A stretch of DNA of 59,213 bases from Vaginisenegalia massiliensis (GCF_900604935.1 NZ_UWPC01000011.1:1-59213); one strand, 5' to 3'; positions 8,636-18,300 are shown, numbered from the stretch's first letter. The notes: generated by a model from the letters alone, not told the origin. Numbers and translations are program-made.

Positions 8636-9898
8636 TTAATATAATTCCGGTTGCTTATGTCCCCAAAAAGGCAGATAAATCCCTACCATGACAACAACTG
8701 CGACAAACCAACCCAGAATGACAATCAAAGTAGCCCCACTTATTGGATGACAAAGCAGAAGGATAAGACTATCTACACAGGTTTGGATGGCCAAAATGAT
8801 GGCCACCGTTTTTTGAAAAGCTCTTAACTGTTGCTTTGTTTCTTTTGGCAAAATTTGTTGCAAAGGATGATGATCGTAAGCATTCATCAATGGTAAGAGT
8901 TGAATTAAGGTCAAGCCATATCCGATTAAACCTAGACCAGCTTGGAGCCAAATTTGCGGAGACAAGGCTAATAGTAGACCGATAAACAAGATCACTTTCA
9001 ACCAAACACCTGAATAAGCCGAATTTCGGCATAACATTCTTATGTAAAGGAAACTAAATCGATCCCTCATTAGGGGGCGCAAGACTTGAATCAAACCATC
9101 GAACAAACGGATATTGCGCAAAGTTTTAGGACGATTAGGAACATCGGTGAAAACAGCCACCCATTTATAAACCTGAGCTTGACGGTGTGTTTCTAACTCC
9201 ACCACCTGGTCAAATTGCATTTGACCATGCTTACTTAAATGATAAAGCCACAGCAATCCACCGGCAATTATGCCCAGGCAGACCAACACAAGAGTAAAAT
9301 CCCAAGGGGATTTAACAAAGAAGACAACCAAGAGTAAGGCCATATAGACCACACTATGAAACCAAGTCCGATTCAAGAGACCCTTTAAAGGAACGACATT
9401 AAATTGGTCGAGATAAATCAAGAAAAAACTAGTCAATTTGAGTAGCCAAGATAAGATAACTAATGCCCACATTTGGTTTAAAGACCAGTGGGAGATCAGT
9501 CTTACAAAGGGATATACCAGAAAGACGGCACCAACTAGCGCTATTAAGGGTAAGACAAGGCCTAAGCCGAGGCCCTTTAACCAAAACATACGCCACTCAT
9601 GCCCTAAAGGAAATAAATAACTTTTATCCGTTGCTTTGGTAAACCAAACGGGCCGCCCCATTTGAAAAACAAGACCTAACCACAGAGCCATACCAAGTAA
9701 GATGGGATCATGTAGACTTGCTTTAGGGAACGTTTGTAAAAGCTCTAATTGATTCCGATAATAAAAAGCGGCAAAGCCTAACATAACTAGCAAAATAACC
9801 GAAAAATGATCATTGAAAATATAGCGACTGTACTTACCCACTTCTCGAGAAAAATGCTGAAAGCGTTGCTGCCAGATGGATTGCAAATTACGATTCAT
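8636..9898 (-). CDS. ecsB: EcsB-type ABC transporter permease
   Basis: Membrane subunit of the EcsAB ABC transporter, linked in Bacillus and Staphylococcus to secretion, competence and intramembrane proteolysis. About 420 residues with some ten hydrophobic segments in two clusters, the first near residues 30-50, and basic or polar loops between. The N-terminal NRNLQSIWQQRF region fits the EcsB family. It overlaps the end of ecsA; I place the start at the ATG at 9898 behind AGGTGA inside the ecsA 3' end, though an in-frame ATG at 9904 and GTG at 9907 are possible. Transported substrate unknown. Confidence 0.85.
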   Translation of the reverse strand: MNRNLQSIWQQRFQHFSREVGKYSRYIFNDHFSVILLVMLGFAAFYYRNQLELLQTFPKASLHDPILLGMALWLGLVFQMGRPVWFTKATDKSYLFPLGHEWRMFWLKGLGLGLVLPLIALVGAVFLVYPFVRLISHWSLNQMWALVILSWLLKLTSFFLIYLDQFNVVPLKGLLNRTWFHSVVYMALLLVVFFVKSPWDFTLVLVCLGIIAGGLLWLYHLSKHGQMQFDQVVELETHRQAQVYKWVAVFTDVPNRPKTLRNIRLFDGLIQVLRPLMRDRFSFLYIRMLCRNSAYSGVWLKVILFIGLLLALSPQIWLQAGLGLIGYGLTLIQLLPLMNAYDHHPLQQILPKETKQQLRAFQKTVAIILAIQTCVDSLILLLCHPISGATLIVILGWFVAVVVMVGIYLPFWGHKQPELY

Positions 9899-10628
9899 TT
9901 GCATCACCTGCCACCAAGGCTAAATACAGGTCATCTAAAGTCGCTGTTGGTTTATGATAATGTGTTTGCAAGGACGTTTTATCCCCTTGGGCCACAATCT
10001 GTCCCTGACTTAAGAATAAAAAGCGGTCACACAGTTGATCAGCGATACTTAAAATATGGGTGGTCAAGATAATCGCCGTCCCTTGAGCTGCCCTTTGCTC
10101 TAATAAATCAGCGAAGTGTTTAATTGCTAAGGGATCTAAGCCTAAGAAAGGCTCATCAATAACCAACAACTTGGCATCGGTAATTAAAGCACAAATCACC
10201 ATGACCTTTTGTTTCATTCCTTTAGAAAAATACGCCGGAAACCAATTTAAGTGCTGGTCTAAGCGAAATAAACTTAAAAGAGGTTGAGCACGTTTCATCG
10301 CCTCTTCTTCACTTAAGCCATAACCTAAAGCTGTCATCTCGATATGCTCTTTCAAGGTCAGTTCATCATAAAGAATAGGTGTTTCAGGTATATAAGCAAT
10401 TTGACGCGCATAAGCCTGATGATCTTGGCGAATCGTGATATCCCCTAGACTGATATGCCCTTGCATAGGGGTCAACAACCCTAAAATGGTCTTGAGCAAA
10501 GTCGATTTTCCTGCCCCGTTTAAACCAATTAAGCCCACGATTTCGCCAGCTTTAATTTCAAATTGGGCATTTTTAATAATAGGAACTTGTCGATAACCGC
10601 TGTATAAACTATGTACTTTTAAGACCAA
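9888..10628 (-). CDS. ecsA: EcsA-type ABC transporter ATPase
   Basis: ATP-binding subunit that pairs with EcsB. Walker A is GLNGAGKST, the signature is a degenerate FSKGMKQK, and Walker B is LLVIDEPFLGLD. I choose a TTG start at 10628 because GAGGAGG lies ten bases before it. This gives 246 residues, almost the length of B. subtilis EcsA, while the longer frame would run into the end of coaBC. ecsA and ecsB overlap and so are translationally coupled. coaBC lies directly upstream on the same strand and may be co-transcribed. Confidence 0.88.
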   Translation of the reverse strand: MVLKVHSLYSGYRQVPIIKNAQFEIKAGEIVGLIGLNGAGKSTLLKTILGLLTPMQGHISLGDITIRQDHQAYARQIAYIPETPILYDELTLKEHIEMTALGYGLSEEEAMKRAQPLLSLFRLDQHLNWFPAYFSKGMKQKVMVICALITDAKLLVIDEPFLGLDPLAIKHFADLLEQRAAQGTAIILTTHILSIADQLCDRFLFLSQGQIVAQGDKTSLQTHYHKPTATLDDLYLALVAGDANES

Positions 10629-10657
10629 TTCTGTCTTTCCTCCTCGTCGCGCTCTGC

Positions 10658-11866
10658 TTACACTTGCGTCATAATAATTTGCCAAATAGATAAGGCAGTC
10701 TGTTGCTTGCTCATCTGTGGTAAAGGATAGTCTTGCCCCATTCGCGATATCAAAGTGACTTGGTTAGTATCACTATTAAAACCAGACCCCTTTTGGGAAA
10801 CATCATTAGCGACGATCCAATCCGCATTTTTACGGGTCAACTTATCATGAGCATATTCTAGCAGATTAGATGTTTCAGCCGCAAAACCAATCACTGTTTG
10901 ATGACGCTTTTTATTTTTGCCCAAGTAAGCCAAAATATCAGGATTTTCAACGAGCTCTAAGATCAAACCTAATTGCCCTACTTGCTTCTTGATTTTTTGA
11001 TCCGCTTGATTAGCCACCCGATAATCACTGACAGCTGCTGCCATCACCGCAATGTCCGCATGACTGAAACAGTCTTTTATAGTGTCCGCCATTTCCTGTG
11101 CACTTTCCACAAAATGCATCTGACAATTCGCTGGCTCAGCTAATTGATGGGTAGTTGAAATCAAATCAACTTGGGCCCCCAACCAAGCCGCTGTTTGCGC
11201 TAAGGCATAGCCCATTTTTCCTGACGAATCATTGGTAATATATCGAACAGGATCAATCCGTTCTCGGGTTCCGCCTGCTGTAATAACCACGCGTTTGCCA
11301 GCTAAAACTTGAGGGAATTCAGCCTGAGCAAGCACCATTTCGACCATCTCAACAATGGCTTCTAATTCTGGCAAGCGCCCCTTGCCTTCATAGCCTTCAG
11401 CCAGAAAGCCTTCATCAGGCTCCATCACTTCATAGCCATCTTGGCGCAGTTGTTCAATATTTCGTTGAGTTGCTACATTGCCGTACATATTGACATTCAT
11501 GGCCGGAACAATCAGGCGAGGACAACTTGTCGCTAATAGGCAAGTTGACACTACATCATCAGCTATGCCGTGGGCCATCTTGGCCAAAATATTAGCCGTA
11601 GCTGGACACACCAAGGCCAAATCACACCAATCAGCCATAGCTACATGTTGGACGCAAGCCGGCGTCGATTCATCAAATGTATCAATCAAGACAGGATGCT
11701 TGGTCAAGACTTGAAAAGTCAAAGGCGTAATAAATTCTTGAGCATGTTGGGTCATTACCACTCTGACTTGGGCACCCCGACGAATAAGCATTCGTGCGAG
11801 TTCAGCCATCTTATAAGCTGCGATCCCACCGGTAATAAAAAAGCCAATCTTCTTATTTTCTAACAT
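10658..11866 (-). CDS. coaBC: bifunctional phosphopantothenoylcysteine decarboxylase/synthase
   Basis: Carries out two steps of coenzyme A synthesis: CoaB joins 4'-phosphopantothenate with cysteine using CTP, then FMN-dependent CoaC decarboxylates the product. The CoaC flavoprotein domain fills about residues 1-190, with the catalytic His region (CVQHVAMADW) and the PAMNVNMY substrate motif. The CoaB domain (about 190-402) starts at VVITAGGTRERIDPVRYITN. The 402-residue length is standard. The fused form is notable because many streptococci carry separate coaB and coaC. Confidence 0.93.
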   Translation of the reverse strand: MLENKKIGFFITGGIAAYKMAELARMLIRRGAQVRVVMTQHAQEFITPLTFQVLTKHPVLIDTFDESTPACVQHVAMADWCDLALVCPATANILAKMAHGIADDVVSTCLLATSCPRLIVPAMNVNMYGNVATQRNIEQLRQDGYEVMEPDEGFLAEGYEGKGRLPELEAIVEMVEMVLAQAEFPQVLAGKRVVITAGGTRERIDPVRYITNDSSGKMGYALAQTAAWLGAQVDLISTTHQLAEPANCQMHFVESAQEMADTIKDCFSHADIAVMAAAVSDYRVANQADQKIKKQVGQLGLILELVENPDILAYLGKNKKRHQTVIGFAAETSNLLEYAHDKLTRKNADWIVANDVSQKGSGFNSDTNQVTLISRMGQDYPLPQMSKQQTALSIWQIIMTQV

Positions 11867-12006
11867 ATTATCGCCTACTTTTGTTAATATATTGGTCCCC
11901 TTTATCTATCATCGGGTCTCTGTAATGTTAGTATATACGATTGCTATATTAAATACTAATGGATATAAAAATAAAATTTTTTAACTGAGGATTTTCATTT
12001 GAAATA

Positions 12007-12035
12007 TTGACAAGATATATGAATAGGCGTATAGT
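12007..12035 (+). promoter_or_regulatory. tRNA-Lys promoter
   Basis: TTGACA (12007-12012), exactly 17 bases, TATAGT (12030-12035), 18 bases before the mature tRNA. Confidence 0.8.
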
Positions 12036-12053
12036 ATCTTTTGTTAACAAATC

Positions 12054-12126
12054 GGGCTGTTAGCTCAGTTGGCAGAGCAACTGACTCTTAATCAGTGGGT
12101 CGAGGGTTCGAGCCCCCCACAGCCCA
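12054..12126 (+). tRNA. tRNA-Lys (CTT)
   Basis: A 73-base cloverleaf: acceptor arm GGGCTGT / ACAGCCC, D arm with AGCTCAGTTGGCAGAGC, anticodon arm CTGA-CTCTTAA-TCAG giving anticodon CTT (codon AAG), T arm GAGGGTTCGAGCCCC, discriminator A. The 3' CCA is not encoded. It stands alone with its own promoter and terminator. Confidence 0.97.
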
Positions 12127-12142
12127 TTCATATTTATATACT

Positions 12143-12175
12143 GCGATTCCTAACTTGTTTGGGGGTCGCTTTTTT
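12143..12175 (+). terminator. tRNA-Lys terminator
   Basis: GCGATTCC / GGGGGTCGC hairpin (some G-U pairs) followed by six T residues. Confidence 0.65.
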
Positions 12176-12215
12176 ATTTGCGAAAAATAAAAGGGTAGCA
12201 AAGTTTTTTCAATAT

Positions 12216-12250
12216 ACAAAGAGGCCGCCAAAATTTGGCGACCTCTTTGT
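12216..12250. terminator. bidirectional terminator, ridA end
   Basis: Seventeen-base arms ACAAAGAGGCCGCCAAA / TTTGGCGACCTCTTTGT with one mismatch, between convergent tRNA-Lys and ridA. Confidence 0.7.
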
Positions 12251-12282
12251 ATTGACTTTTCCCGATCGGATTTTGCTTTGAC

Positions 12283-12645
12283 TTAATTTACTTGCGCGAT
12301 TAATTCAATCTCAATCTTGGCATCCTTGGACAATTTAACCACTTGATAACAGGTGCGAGCAGGATAGGGTTGACTAAAATGCTCTGCATAAACGGCATTC
12401 ACTTGAGCAAAATCAGCCATATCTGTCAACAAGACTGTTGTTTTGATAACTGAGCTAAAGTCCAAACCTTCCAATGCAAGAACAGCCTTTAAATTTGCAA
12501 GAACTTGTTGGGTTTGTTCCTCAATAGTAGGACCTACTAAGTCCCCTGTTTCAGGATTTAAGGGAATTTGTCCTGACGTGAATAATAGACCATTTACTAG
12601 CCGATGGGTAGCGTAAGGTCCAATTGCTGCAGGTAATTTACTCAA
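12283..12645 (-). CDS. ridA: RidA family enamine/imine deaminase
   Basis: Hydrolyses reactive 2-aminoacrylate and related enamines released by PLP enzymes. The 120 residues match the YjgF/YER057c/UK114 family. The conserved arginine lies in YPARTCYQV and the strand pattern LLFTSGQIPLNPETG is typical. It follows 12 bases after a PLP-dependent PatB/MalY-type lyase gene on the same strand, a sensible partner because such lyases release aminoacrylate. That partner is frameshifted here. Confidence 0.93.
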   Translation of the reverse strand: MSKLPAAIGPYATHRLVNGLLFTSGQIPLNPETGDLVGPTIEEQTQQVLANLKAVLALEGLDFSSVIKTTVLLTDMADFAQVNAVYAEHFSQPYPARTCYQVVKLSKDAKIEIELIAQVN

Positions 12646-12657
12646 AATAGTTCCTCC

Positions 12658-13844
12658 TTATAAGGCATTAAGCCAATCTTTAATGCGGTGGAAAGCCTCT
12701 TGAACTCGCGCCCGCGAAGTTCCTAAGTTTATCCGAACATAGCCCGCACCAGCCGAACCAAAACAGGTTCCCGCTTGGACTAATACGCCCGCTTCTTGTG
12801 CTAATCGTTGGGTAAATTCTTCATCCGTCAAGCCAGTAGCTGACACATCCACCCAAATCAGATAGGAAGACTCCATCTCCATCAAGCGAAGTGATGTCAA
12901 TTCTTTTTGACAAAATGCTTTTACCCATTCATAGTTTTCACAAATATAAGCATAGCATTCTTGGAGCCATTCTTTTCCTGCTGGTGAATAAGCTGCGCAA
13001 AGAACCGCAATACCAAATAAGTTAGGTTCAACAATATGTTCAGCTACATCAATTTTTGATACTGAGCTCGCAATTGGTCATTAGGAATGATGGCATAACT
13101 TGTCTTAAGGCCAGCAAAATTAAAGCCCTTATTAGCAGAGTTAAACCAGACTAGATTTTGACGATAAGCTTCATCTAAAGCTAAAGTTGAGAAGAATTCA
13201 CCTTGATAAATATGGTCTGAATGAACTTCATCTGCCACTAAAATAACGCCATGGTCTAAACACAACTGAGCTAAGCGTGTTATCTCTTCTTTTGACCAGA
13301 TGCGTCCACCAGGATTATGAGGCGAACATAGAATAAAAAGCTTAGGCTGGTGTTGAATCATTTGCGCTTCAATTGTTGCAAAGTCCATTTGATAGCGTCC
13401 ATCTTGATCCAACAATAAATCTACTTCAATTGCACGAATATCATTCTCTTGCGCTGCCATTCGAAACGGATTATAAACAGGATTTTGAATCATAATACAG
13501 TCATCAGCTTGGCAAAAAGCACGGACCGCATGGTATAAAGAAATCGCAACGCTATAGTCCAAGAGAATATGTTCACGGTCAATATCCAGACCTAATTTAT
13601 CTTTTTGCCAATATTGAATGGCTTGATAGAACTCGTCATAAGTATAGACATAACCTAAGGTTTTCTTAGCCACAATCTCTTGAAGGCAGTCTTGAATCAC
13701 AGGCGCCACTTGAAAATCAAGGTCAGCAATCCACATCGAAATATAATCTTCGGGTAGTGGCCCATAGATTGCTTCAACAAATTTACGATCCCATTTACGA
13801 GAATGGTCTGTTCGCCGATCGGCTAATTGGTCAAATTCAAACAT
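12658..13844 (-). pseudogene. frameshifted PatB/MalY cystathionine beta-lyase-like aminotransferase
   Basis: PLP-dependent class I/II aminotransferase-fold C-S lyase of the MalY/PatB group. The N-terminal piece (13844 to about 13055) carries WIADLDF, NPVYNPF, SPHNPGGRIW, VADEVHSDH and the PLP-lysine region NSANKGFNFAGL. It then meets a stop. The rest of the protein (AEHIVEPNLFG ... LGTSRARVQEAFHRIKDWL) continues in another frame from about 13057 to 12658. Restoring one A in the five-base A run at 13053-13057 (minus strand) rejoins both parts into about 395 residues, the normal family length. Start ATG at 13844 follows GAGGTG. It is a pseudogene, or a homopolymer sequencing error. Confidence 0.85.
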
Positions 13845-13856
13845 TTTGCACCTCAT

Positions 13857-14507
13857 TTATTCATTTTTCAGAGCCTGTTTCAGCTCAGTTTGTCGTTTTA
13901 TCTTGGTCGTTTCTGTCTTGGCACTATAAATATGTCTCGCCCATTGGCGTTGACGACCGGGTGTCAGTTCAACAAAAGCTTGGCTTAAGACAGGATCTTC
14001 ACGCTCTAAGAGCTCAATGAGTTCAGGTATAAAATGAAGATAATCACCCACTCGTCCCGAACTAGCTTGCCTGCGCTTTGCTTGACGATCTGGTTCCACG
14101 TGTTTGATGCCAATAATCGTAAAGACATCATTTAAGGAAATCATCTTATTAAACTTAAAGTGAGTATCGGGCAGATAGCCTAAAGCGTCTTCAACCCCCA
14201 AAGTCGGAAATATCTCATCCCGATGGATTCTTGGATAATAGGGGTTCTTTAATTTAGGGTAAACTAAGAAACAAACTCCCCCTTTACCGATCGTCCCGTG
14301 CTCCCATAAGTCGTATAAGGTTTGTCGCATCTCTTCCAAAGAATAGACATGAACCCATACTGCATCGTAGACGGCATCCCAATCGAAAGACTCAACAGAC
14401 TCGGTAACCAAGCTTAATAATTCGCTACTGTGGGGATCTCGATTGATTAGACCCCTAAGCTTAAATTTACTGAGACCCAATTTTCTTTCTAGCACCTCAT
14501 TTGTCAT
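13857..14507 (-). CDS. YdeI/OmpD-associated family protein
   Basis: A 216-residue cytosolic protein. The C-terminal third (about 165-210), with LLEREDPVLSQAFVELTPGRQRQWARHIYSAKTETTKIKR, fits the YdeI/OmpD-associated family (bacteriocin-protection-like). The N-terminal part is a separate small domain (residues 1-130) that resembles the DUF3052-type module often joined to it, which I cannot name firmly. Its stop directly precedes the PatB/MalY gene, so the two probably share a transcript. Biochemical function unknown. Confidence 0.7.
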   Translation of the reverse strand: MTNEVLERKLGLSKFKLRGLINRDPHSSELLSLVTESVESFDWDAVYDAVWVHVYSLEEMRQTLYDLWEHGTIGKGGVCFLVYPKLKNPYYPRIHRDEIFPTLGVEDALGYLPDTHFKFNKMISLNDVFTIIGIKHVEPDRQAKRRQASSGRVGDYLHFIPELIELLEREDPVLSQAFVELTPGRQRQWARHIYSAKTETTKIKRQTELKQALKNE

Positions 14508-14627
14508 TCATTCACCTAATCCTTTAAAACTGACTTGATAAAATGCCAACAGTACCATTTTAGGCTGATAGTTGAGGAAAAGCAATGCCTTGTCCATTTA
14601 TTTCAAACATTTCAACTTGTTTGACGA

Positions 14628-14654
14628 TAAAAAACCTCGGCTTCTACCGAGGTT
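14628..14654 (-). terminator. terminator of the short-ORF cluster
   Basis: AACCTCGG-TAGAAG-CCGAGGTT followed by TTTTT on the minus strand, 58 bases after the last of three short ORFs. Confidence 0.85.
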
Positions 14655-14711
14655 CTCAAAAATCATCTTATGTAAATAGTATGAGCTCAGATTAATTGTA
14701 TTAGGTTACGC

Positions 14712-14780
14712 CTAATAGCGAGATACAGCATATTTCAGCATTGGATCACCGTACCCTTTCGTAACATTTCTTCTCATCAT
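14712..14780 (-). CDS. putative 22-residue peptide
   Basis: Encodes MMRRNVTKGYGDPMLKYAVSRY, basic and tyrosine-rich, no cysteine. A GGGGGAG ribosome site lies five bases before the first ATG. It is the last of three tandem short ORFs between a promoter (15214-15242) and a strong terminator (14628-14654). No modifying enzyme, transporter or receptor gene sits next to it. I do not recognise the peptide; signal, antimicrobial or leader function are all possible. Confidence 0.45.
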   Translation of the reverse strand: MMRRNVTKGYGDPMLKYAVSRY

Positions 14781-14812
14781 GTTAACTCCCCCTTTCTAAT
14801 TCCTACCTTTCT

Positions 14813-14950
14813 TTAGCAGATTTCATCGGGAGGTTGTGAACGATGATCAAATGTAACTAAAAGGCCAGCATCCTTAATCTCACTATCAAAGACCAAATAA
14901 CAACTGTATTCAAAGGAAAAGAGAGTCCGTGAATTACCAAATAAGTTCAT
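14813..14950 (-). CDS. putative 45-residue peptide
   Basis: Encodes MNLFGNSRTLFSFEYSCYLV... ending SQPPDEIC, acidic at the C terminus, with two cysteines (middle and last residue). It has an excellent AAAGGAGG ribosome site eight bases before the ATG. It shares an LF-x7-LVF spacing with the 50-residue peptide encoded just upstream, which suggests the two are related. It probably is expressed by read-through of the terminator at 15000-15036, because I see no good promoter between. No known family recognised. Confidence 0.5.
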   Translation of the reverse strand: MNLFGNSRTLFSFEYSCYLVFDSEIKDAGLLVTFDHRSQPPDEIC

Positions 14951-14999
14951 TGAATTCCTCCTTTAAATTCATCGCAAATCCAGAGTCTAGCAATGCTAC

Positions 15000-15036
15000 A
15001 AAAAAAGAGCCTCGATATCCCTAGATATCAAAGCCC
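15000..15036 (-). terminator. terminator inside the short-ORF cluster
   Basis: Thirteen-base stem (GGGCTTTGATATC with GATATCGAGGCTC, three G-U pairs) followed by seven T residues on the minus strand. The stop codon of the first short ORF lies in the hairpin. It likely limits read-through to the two downstream peptides. Confidence 0.8.
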
Positions 15037-15173
15037 GTTAATTGTGTTGGAAGGTCAACATCACTATCCGCTAGTAAAGCGAAGACAAGCTGAGCATTTG
15101 AAGAAGCGACAAACAAGGCTTGAAGAGCGAAAATCACCGCGGGCATAGCTTTTAATCCAGGCGCTAACAGCAT
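15021..15173 (-). CDS. putative 50-residue peptide
   Basis: Encodes MLLAPGLKAMPAVIFALQAL... ending LPTQLTGFDI. The first 35 residues are hydrophobic enough for a membrane segment; the tail is acidic. The start at 15173 is set by AGAGGAGG eight bases before the ATG. It is first in a three-ORF unit with a consensus promoter (15214-15242), and a terminator overlaps its stop. It shares LF-x7-LVF with the next peptide. I do not recognise it. Confidence 0.5.
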   Translation of the reverse strand: MLLAPGLKAMPAVIFALQALFVASSNAQLVFALLADSDVDLPTQLTGFDI

Positions 15174-15213
15174 CTGATTTCCTCCTCTGTCATCTGTCAT
15201 TATCTTCACTTCA

Positions 15214-15242
15214 AGTATAACTAAAGTAGTAATAAATGTAAA
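15214..15242 (-). promoter_or_regulatory. promoter of the short-ORF cluster
   Basis: On the minus strand TTTACA (15237-15242), exactly 17 bases, TATACT (15214-15219), about 40 bases before the first short ORF. Confidence 0.75.
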
Positions 15243-15303
15243 TTATTTGCTTAGAATCCCCTAAAGTTATTCATCAACCCATAAACTAAATAAGCCGAAA
15301 GTC

Positions 15304-15337
15304 AAAAACAGGAGCTTTTTAAAGAAGCTCCTGTTTT
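15304..15337 (-). terminator. adhesin terminator
   Basis: AAAACAGGAGCTT / AAGCTCCTGTTTTT hairpin with T-rich end, just after the stop of the large LPKTG protein. Confidence 0.8.
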
Positions 15338-15345
15338 GAGGTTAT

Positions 15346-18300
15346 CTATGATTTAGCTAACTTATCATGACATAAGATAGCTAGACCACTAATTGCTAAA
15401 ATACTTGCTAGGATGAGGTCCATAAATTGACTGAATTCACCTGTTTTAGGTAGTGAACCTGCGCTAGGACTTGAGACCCCACCGCCAGCTGAAGCTGAGC
15501 CTCCTGAAGATCCACCTTTACCGCTTGGCTGTTGTTGAGTGGTTGAGTTATCTTGTGAATTCTCTCCAGAGGTCATAGGAGACTCTTGACTTGTTTCAGA
15601 AGATGAAGTTGTTGACTCTTGACTAGTAGGACCATCCTCTGCTTGGTTGGTTACCTTAAGAATCTTTCCTTTATCCTCAGGCAGACTGAAGAAATATTTC
15701 TTAGTGAGATCGCCTATGTACCCTTGAGGAGCCTTCGTTTCAATAACGTAATAATCCCCTTTTGCCAATTCGATTAAAGCAATGGCCCCTTTGCCATCTG
15801 TTGTGAATGAATCTAACTTCATTTCCTCTTCCGTTTCGGCAACCGAGAACGTTACTTCATTTTCAATTACTCCCGCTTGTGTCGCACCCACTTCTGAATT
15901 AGTTTGTGCTTGCAAGCTAACTAATTGGGCTTCAAGCTGAGCTATTTCAGATAGAAGTTTCTGTCTTTGCGTTGAATCTTGAGTTCCCACTTCTGTTATT
16001 TCAGAAATAGATGTCACGGCCGGACTAATTTGATTTCCTGCCTCATCAAGGACGGCATCTTGAATAACCACTTCGGTTGTTCCTACAACTCGATTACTTG
16101 TTTCTTGAGCAGGTAAATCAGCTTTTAATTGGGCAATTTGAGCTTGCAATTCTTGAATCTGCTGATTATTAGCCTGATTTGTCGTACTCGTTTGTTGTGA
16201 ATAAGCTGTCACAACAAGACCTTGGTCATCCTTACTTACCACCAGTTTAATACCCGTTGGAGCCTCAAAACTTAGTCGATAAGTTCCCGCTCCATCCTTA
16301 GGTAAGGAATAAACGGTCGGTTTTTGACTCGAAAGCGTGATGCCCTCAATGGTTTGACCATCTTTTTGTAGGTCAACCTTAAGGCTACCGAGGCTTGAGT
16401 TGTCAGTCTGATCTTTCAATACCAACCTAATACTATCTGTATCAAGTGTCTTCTTAACTTGATATAAATCAAATTTGGCCCCTGCTAATGCTTGGTTTGT
16501 TTTAGCATCAGATTTCAGTATCGCCACATCATAAACCGCTGGAACCTCAGGAGTTACCACTTCTTGGGTCGTAGCAGGTTCCCCCGTAGTAGAAGCTTCG
16601 GTCGTCCTTGTCTCTGTTTTTACTTCTGATGTTGTCGAAGACTCAGACGTCGTCATGGTTTCCGTTGTCGTTGAAGCTTCAGACGTGGTCGTTGTTGCTG
16701 TTGTTGTTGAAGCTTCAGTCGTGGTAGTTGTTTCTGTTGTTGGAGTTTCAGTCGTCGTTGTCGGTTCGCTTGTTGTCGTTGACTCAGTCGTCGTTGTTGC
16801 TTCCGACGTAGTTGAAGCTTCAGTCGTCGTTGTTGATTCGGTTGTTGTCGTTGACTCAGTCGTGGTAGTTGCTTCCGATGTTGTCGAAGTCTCAGTCATC
16901 GTTGTTGCTTCCGATGTTGTCGAAGCTTCAGTCGTCGTTGTTGCTTCCGATGTTGTCGAAGACTCAGACGTCGTCATAGTTTCCGTTGTCGTCGAAGACT
17001 CTGTTGTGCTTGTTGTTTCTGTTGTGGTGGTCGATTCCGGAGTATACTCATTCACAAATCCAGCGTCTTTATCCGTTGTAACCTTCGATTGTAAGACACC
17101 ATTAACATCCGTTACTTGCACTGTTACATTGACTGGTGTCTGATCATAAGTTATCCCTTGTTTTGGAGTTGCCGGTATGTTCTCTCTTATTTGATACTGA
17201 TAGGTTCCGGCTTCAGAATAAATGATTGGAGCAAAAGATATACGACCATCACTACTGTTACCTACTGTTTGAATAGTCGTTCCAGAACCATCAATCAAGT
17301 CAAAGCTAAACTCTTGATCAGCAAGAGGTCGTCCATTCAGTGTTTTAATGCTTGATAGACTAACTGAAACGGGTTGTGCTTTATAGATATTTTTAAATAG
17401 CGTAATCCCATTATAAATTGGAGTAGCCACGTACGCTCCGTCTACTTCTTCGACATTAACCTCCAAATTAACCACTAAAGGATCATATTCAATATGCGTT
17501 GCGCTAGAATCACCAGCAACTTCACGAATTGTGTAAGTATATGTACCCGCTTGGTCAAAGGTTAAATCAGCAAAGCCAATCTCCCCATTGCCATCATTAG
17601 TAGCCGTCTGAATCACTTTACCTGTCGAATCCAGTAATTCAAAGGTAAATTCTCCAGCTTGTAACGGGGTTACCCGACCAGTTAATACTTTATCTACATC
17701 AACTGGCAGACTGACTGGTTGAATTTTGGTATTGGTGACCGTGTAACCTGTCGCACTATCCCCACTAATTTGAGTGGTATAACCTGCAATTGGAACTTCC
17801 TTAATACTATAGTCAATTAAATTTCCCAAATCATCATATTTTGGTAAATTAGCGAAACGATCTTGCCAAGATTTACTTGCATCCAAAATCAATTCTTGTT
17901 GCTTTTGACCATTTGCCCACAATTCAACAGTGGCCGAATTGCCTTGACCGTCAACCCATACCTTGTTGACTGGAATTTGAATCGTCTCGATATTTTTATT
18001 CGTAATTACAAATCCATCCGTAACCGAACCGGTCACTTCTGTTTGATAATCAGCTGGACTAACACCCGTCACTTGATTTTCTTTAACTGTATACACGATT
18101 TCACTTGTACCGTTAGAATACTGCGGCAAATCTACAAAACTATCGGCCCAATTATTGGCGTCATTTAATGTCAATGATTGTCCACTAACTAGCTGCCCAT
18201 CAGCATATAGACTAACTGTTACTTCACTTGCTTTTGGCCCAATCCATTCTTTCGATACGCCAATACTTACCTTGCCTTCTTTAGTATTGATAACTTCAAA

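Noticed and set aside
8239-8691. 150-codon plus-strand frame before nrdD
   Set aside because: Begins antisense to nrdD and its ribosome site, crosses the NrdR box and the ecsB terminator, no family likeness.
12069-12281. 70-codon frame over the tRNA-Lys
   Set aside because: It covers the tRNA and two terminators; not a gene.
14712-15173. Radical-SAM RiPP or lantibiotic operon
   Set aside because: No modification enzyme, protease or exporter gene lies next to the three short ORFs; only the peptides themselves can be claimed.
16655-17143. Long valine-rich open frame on the plus strand
   Set aside because: It is the mirror of the Thr/Ser/Glu repeats of the adhesin on the minus strand; no ribosome site.
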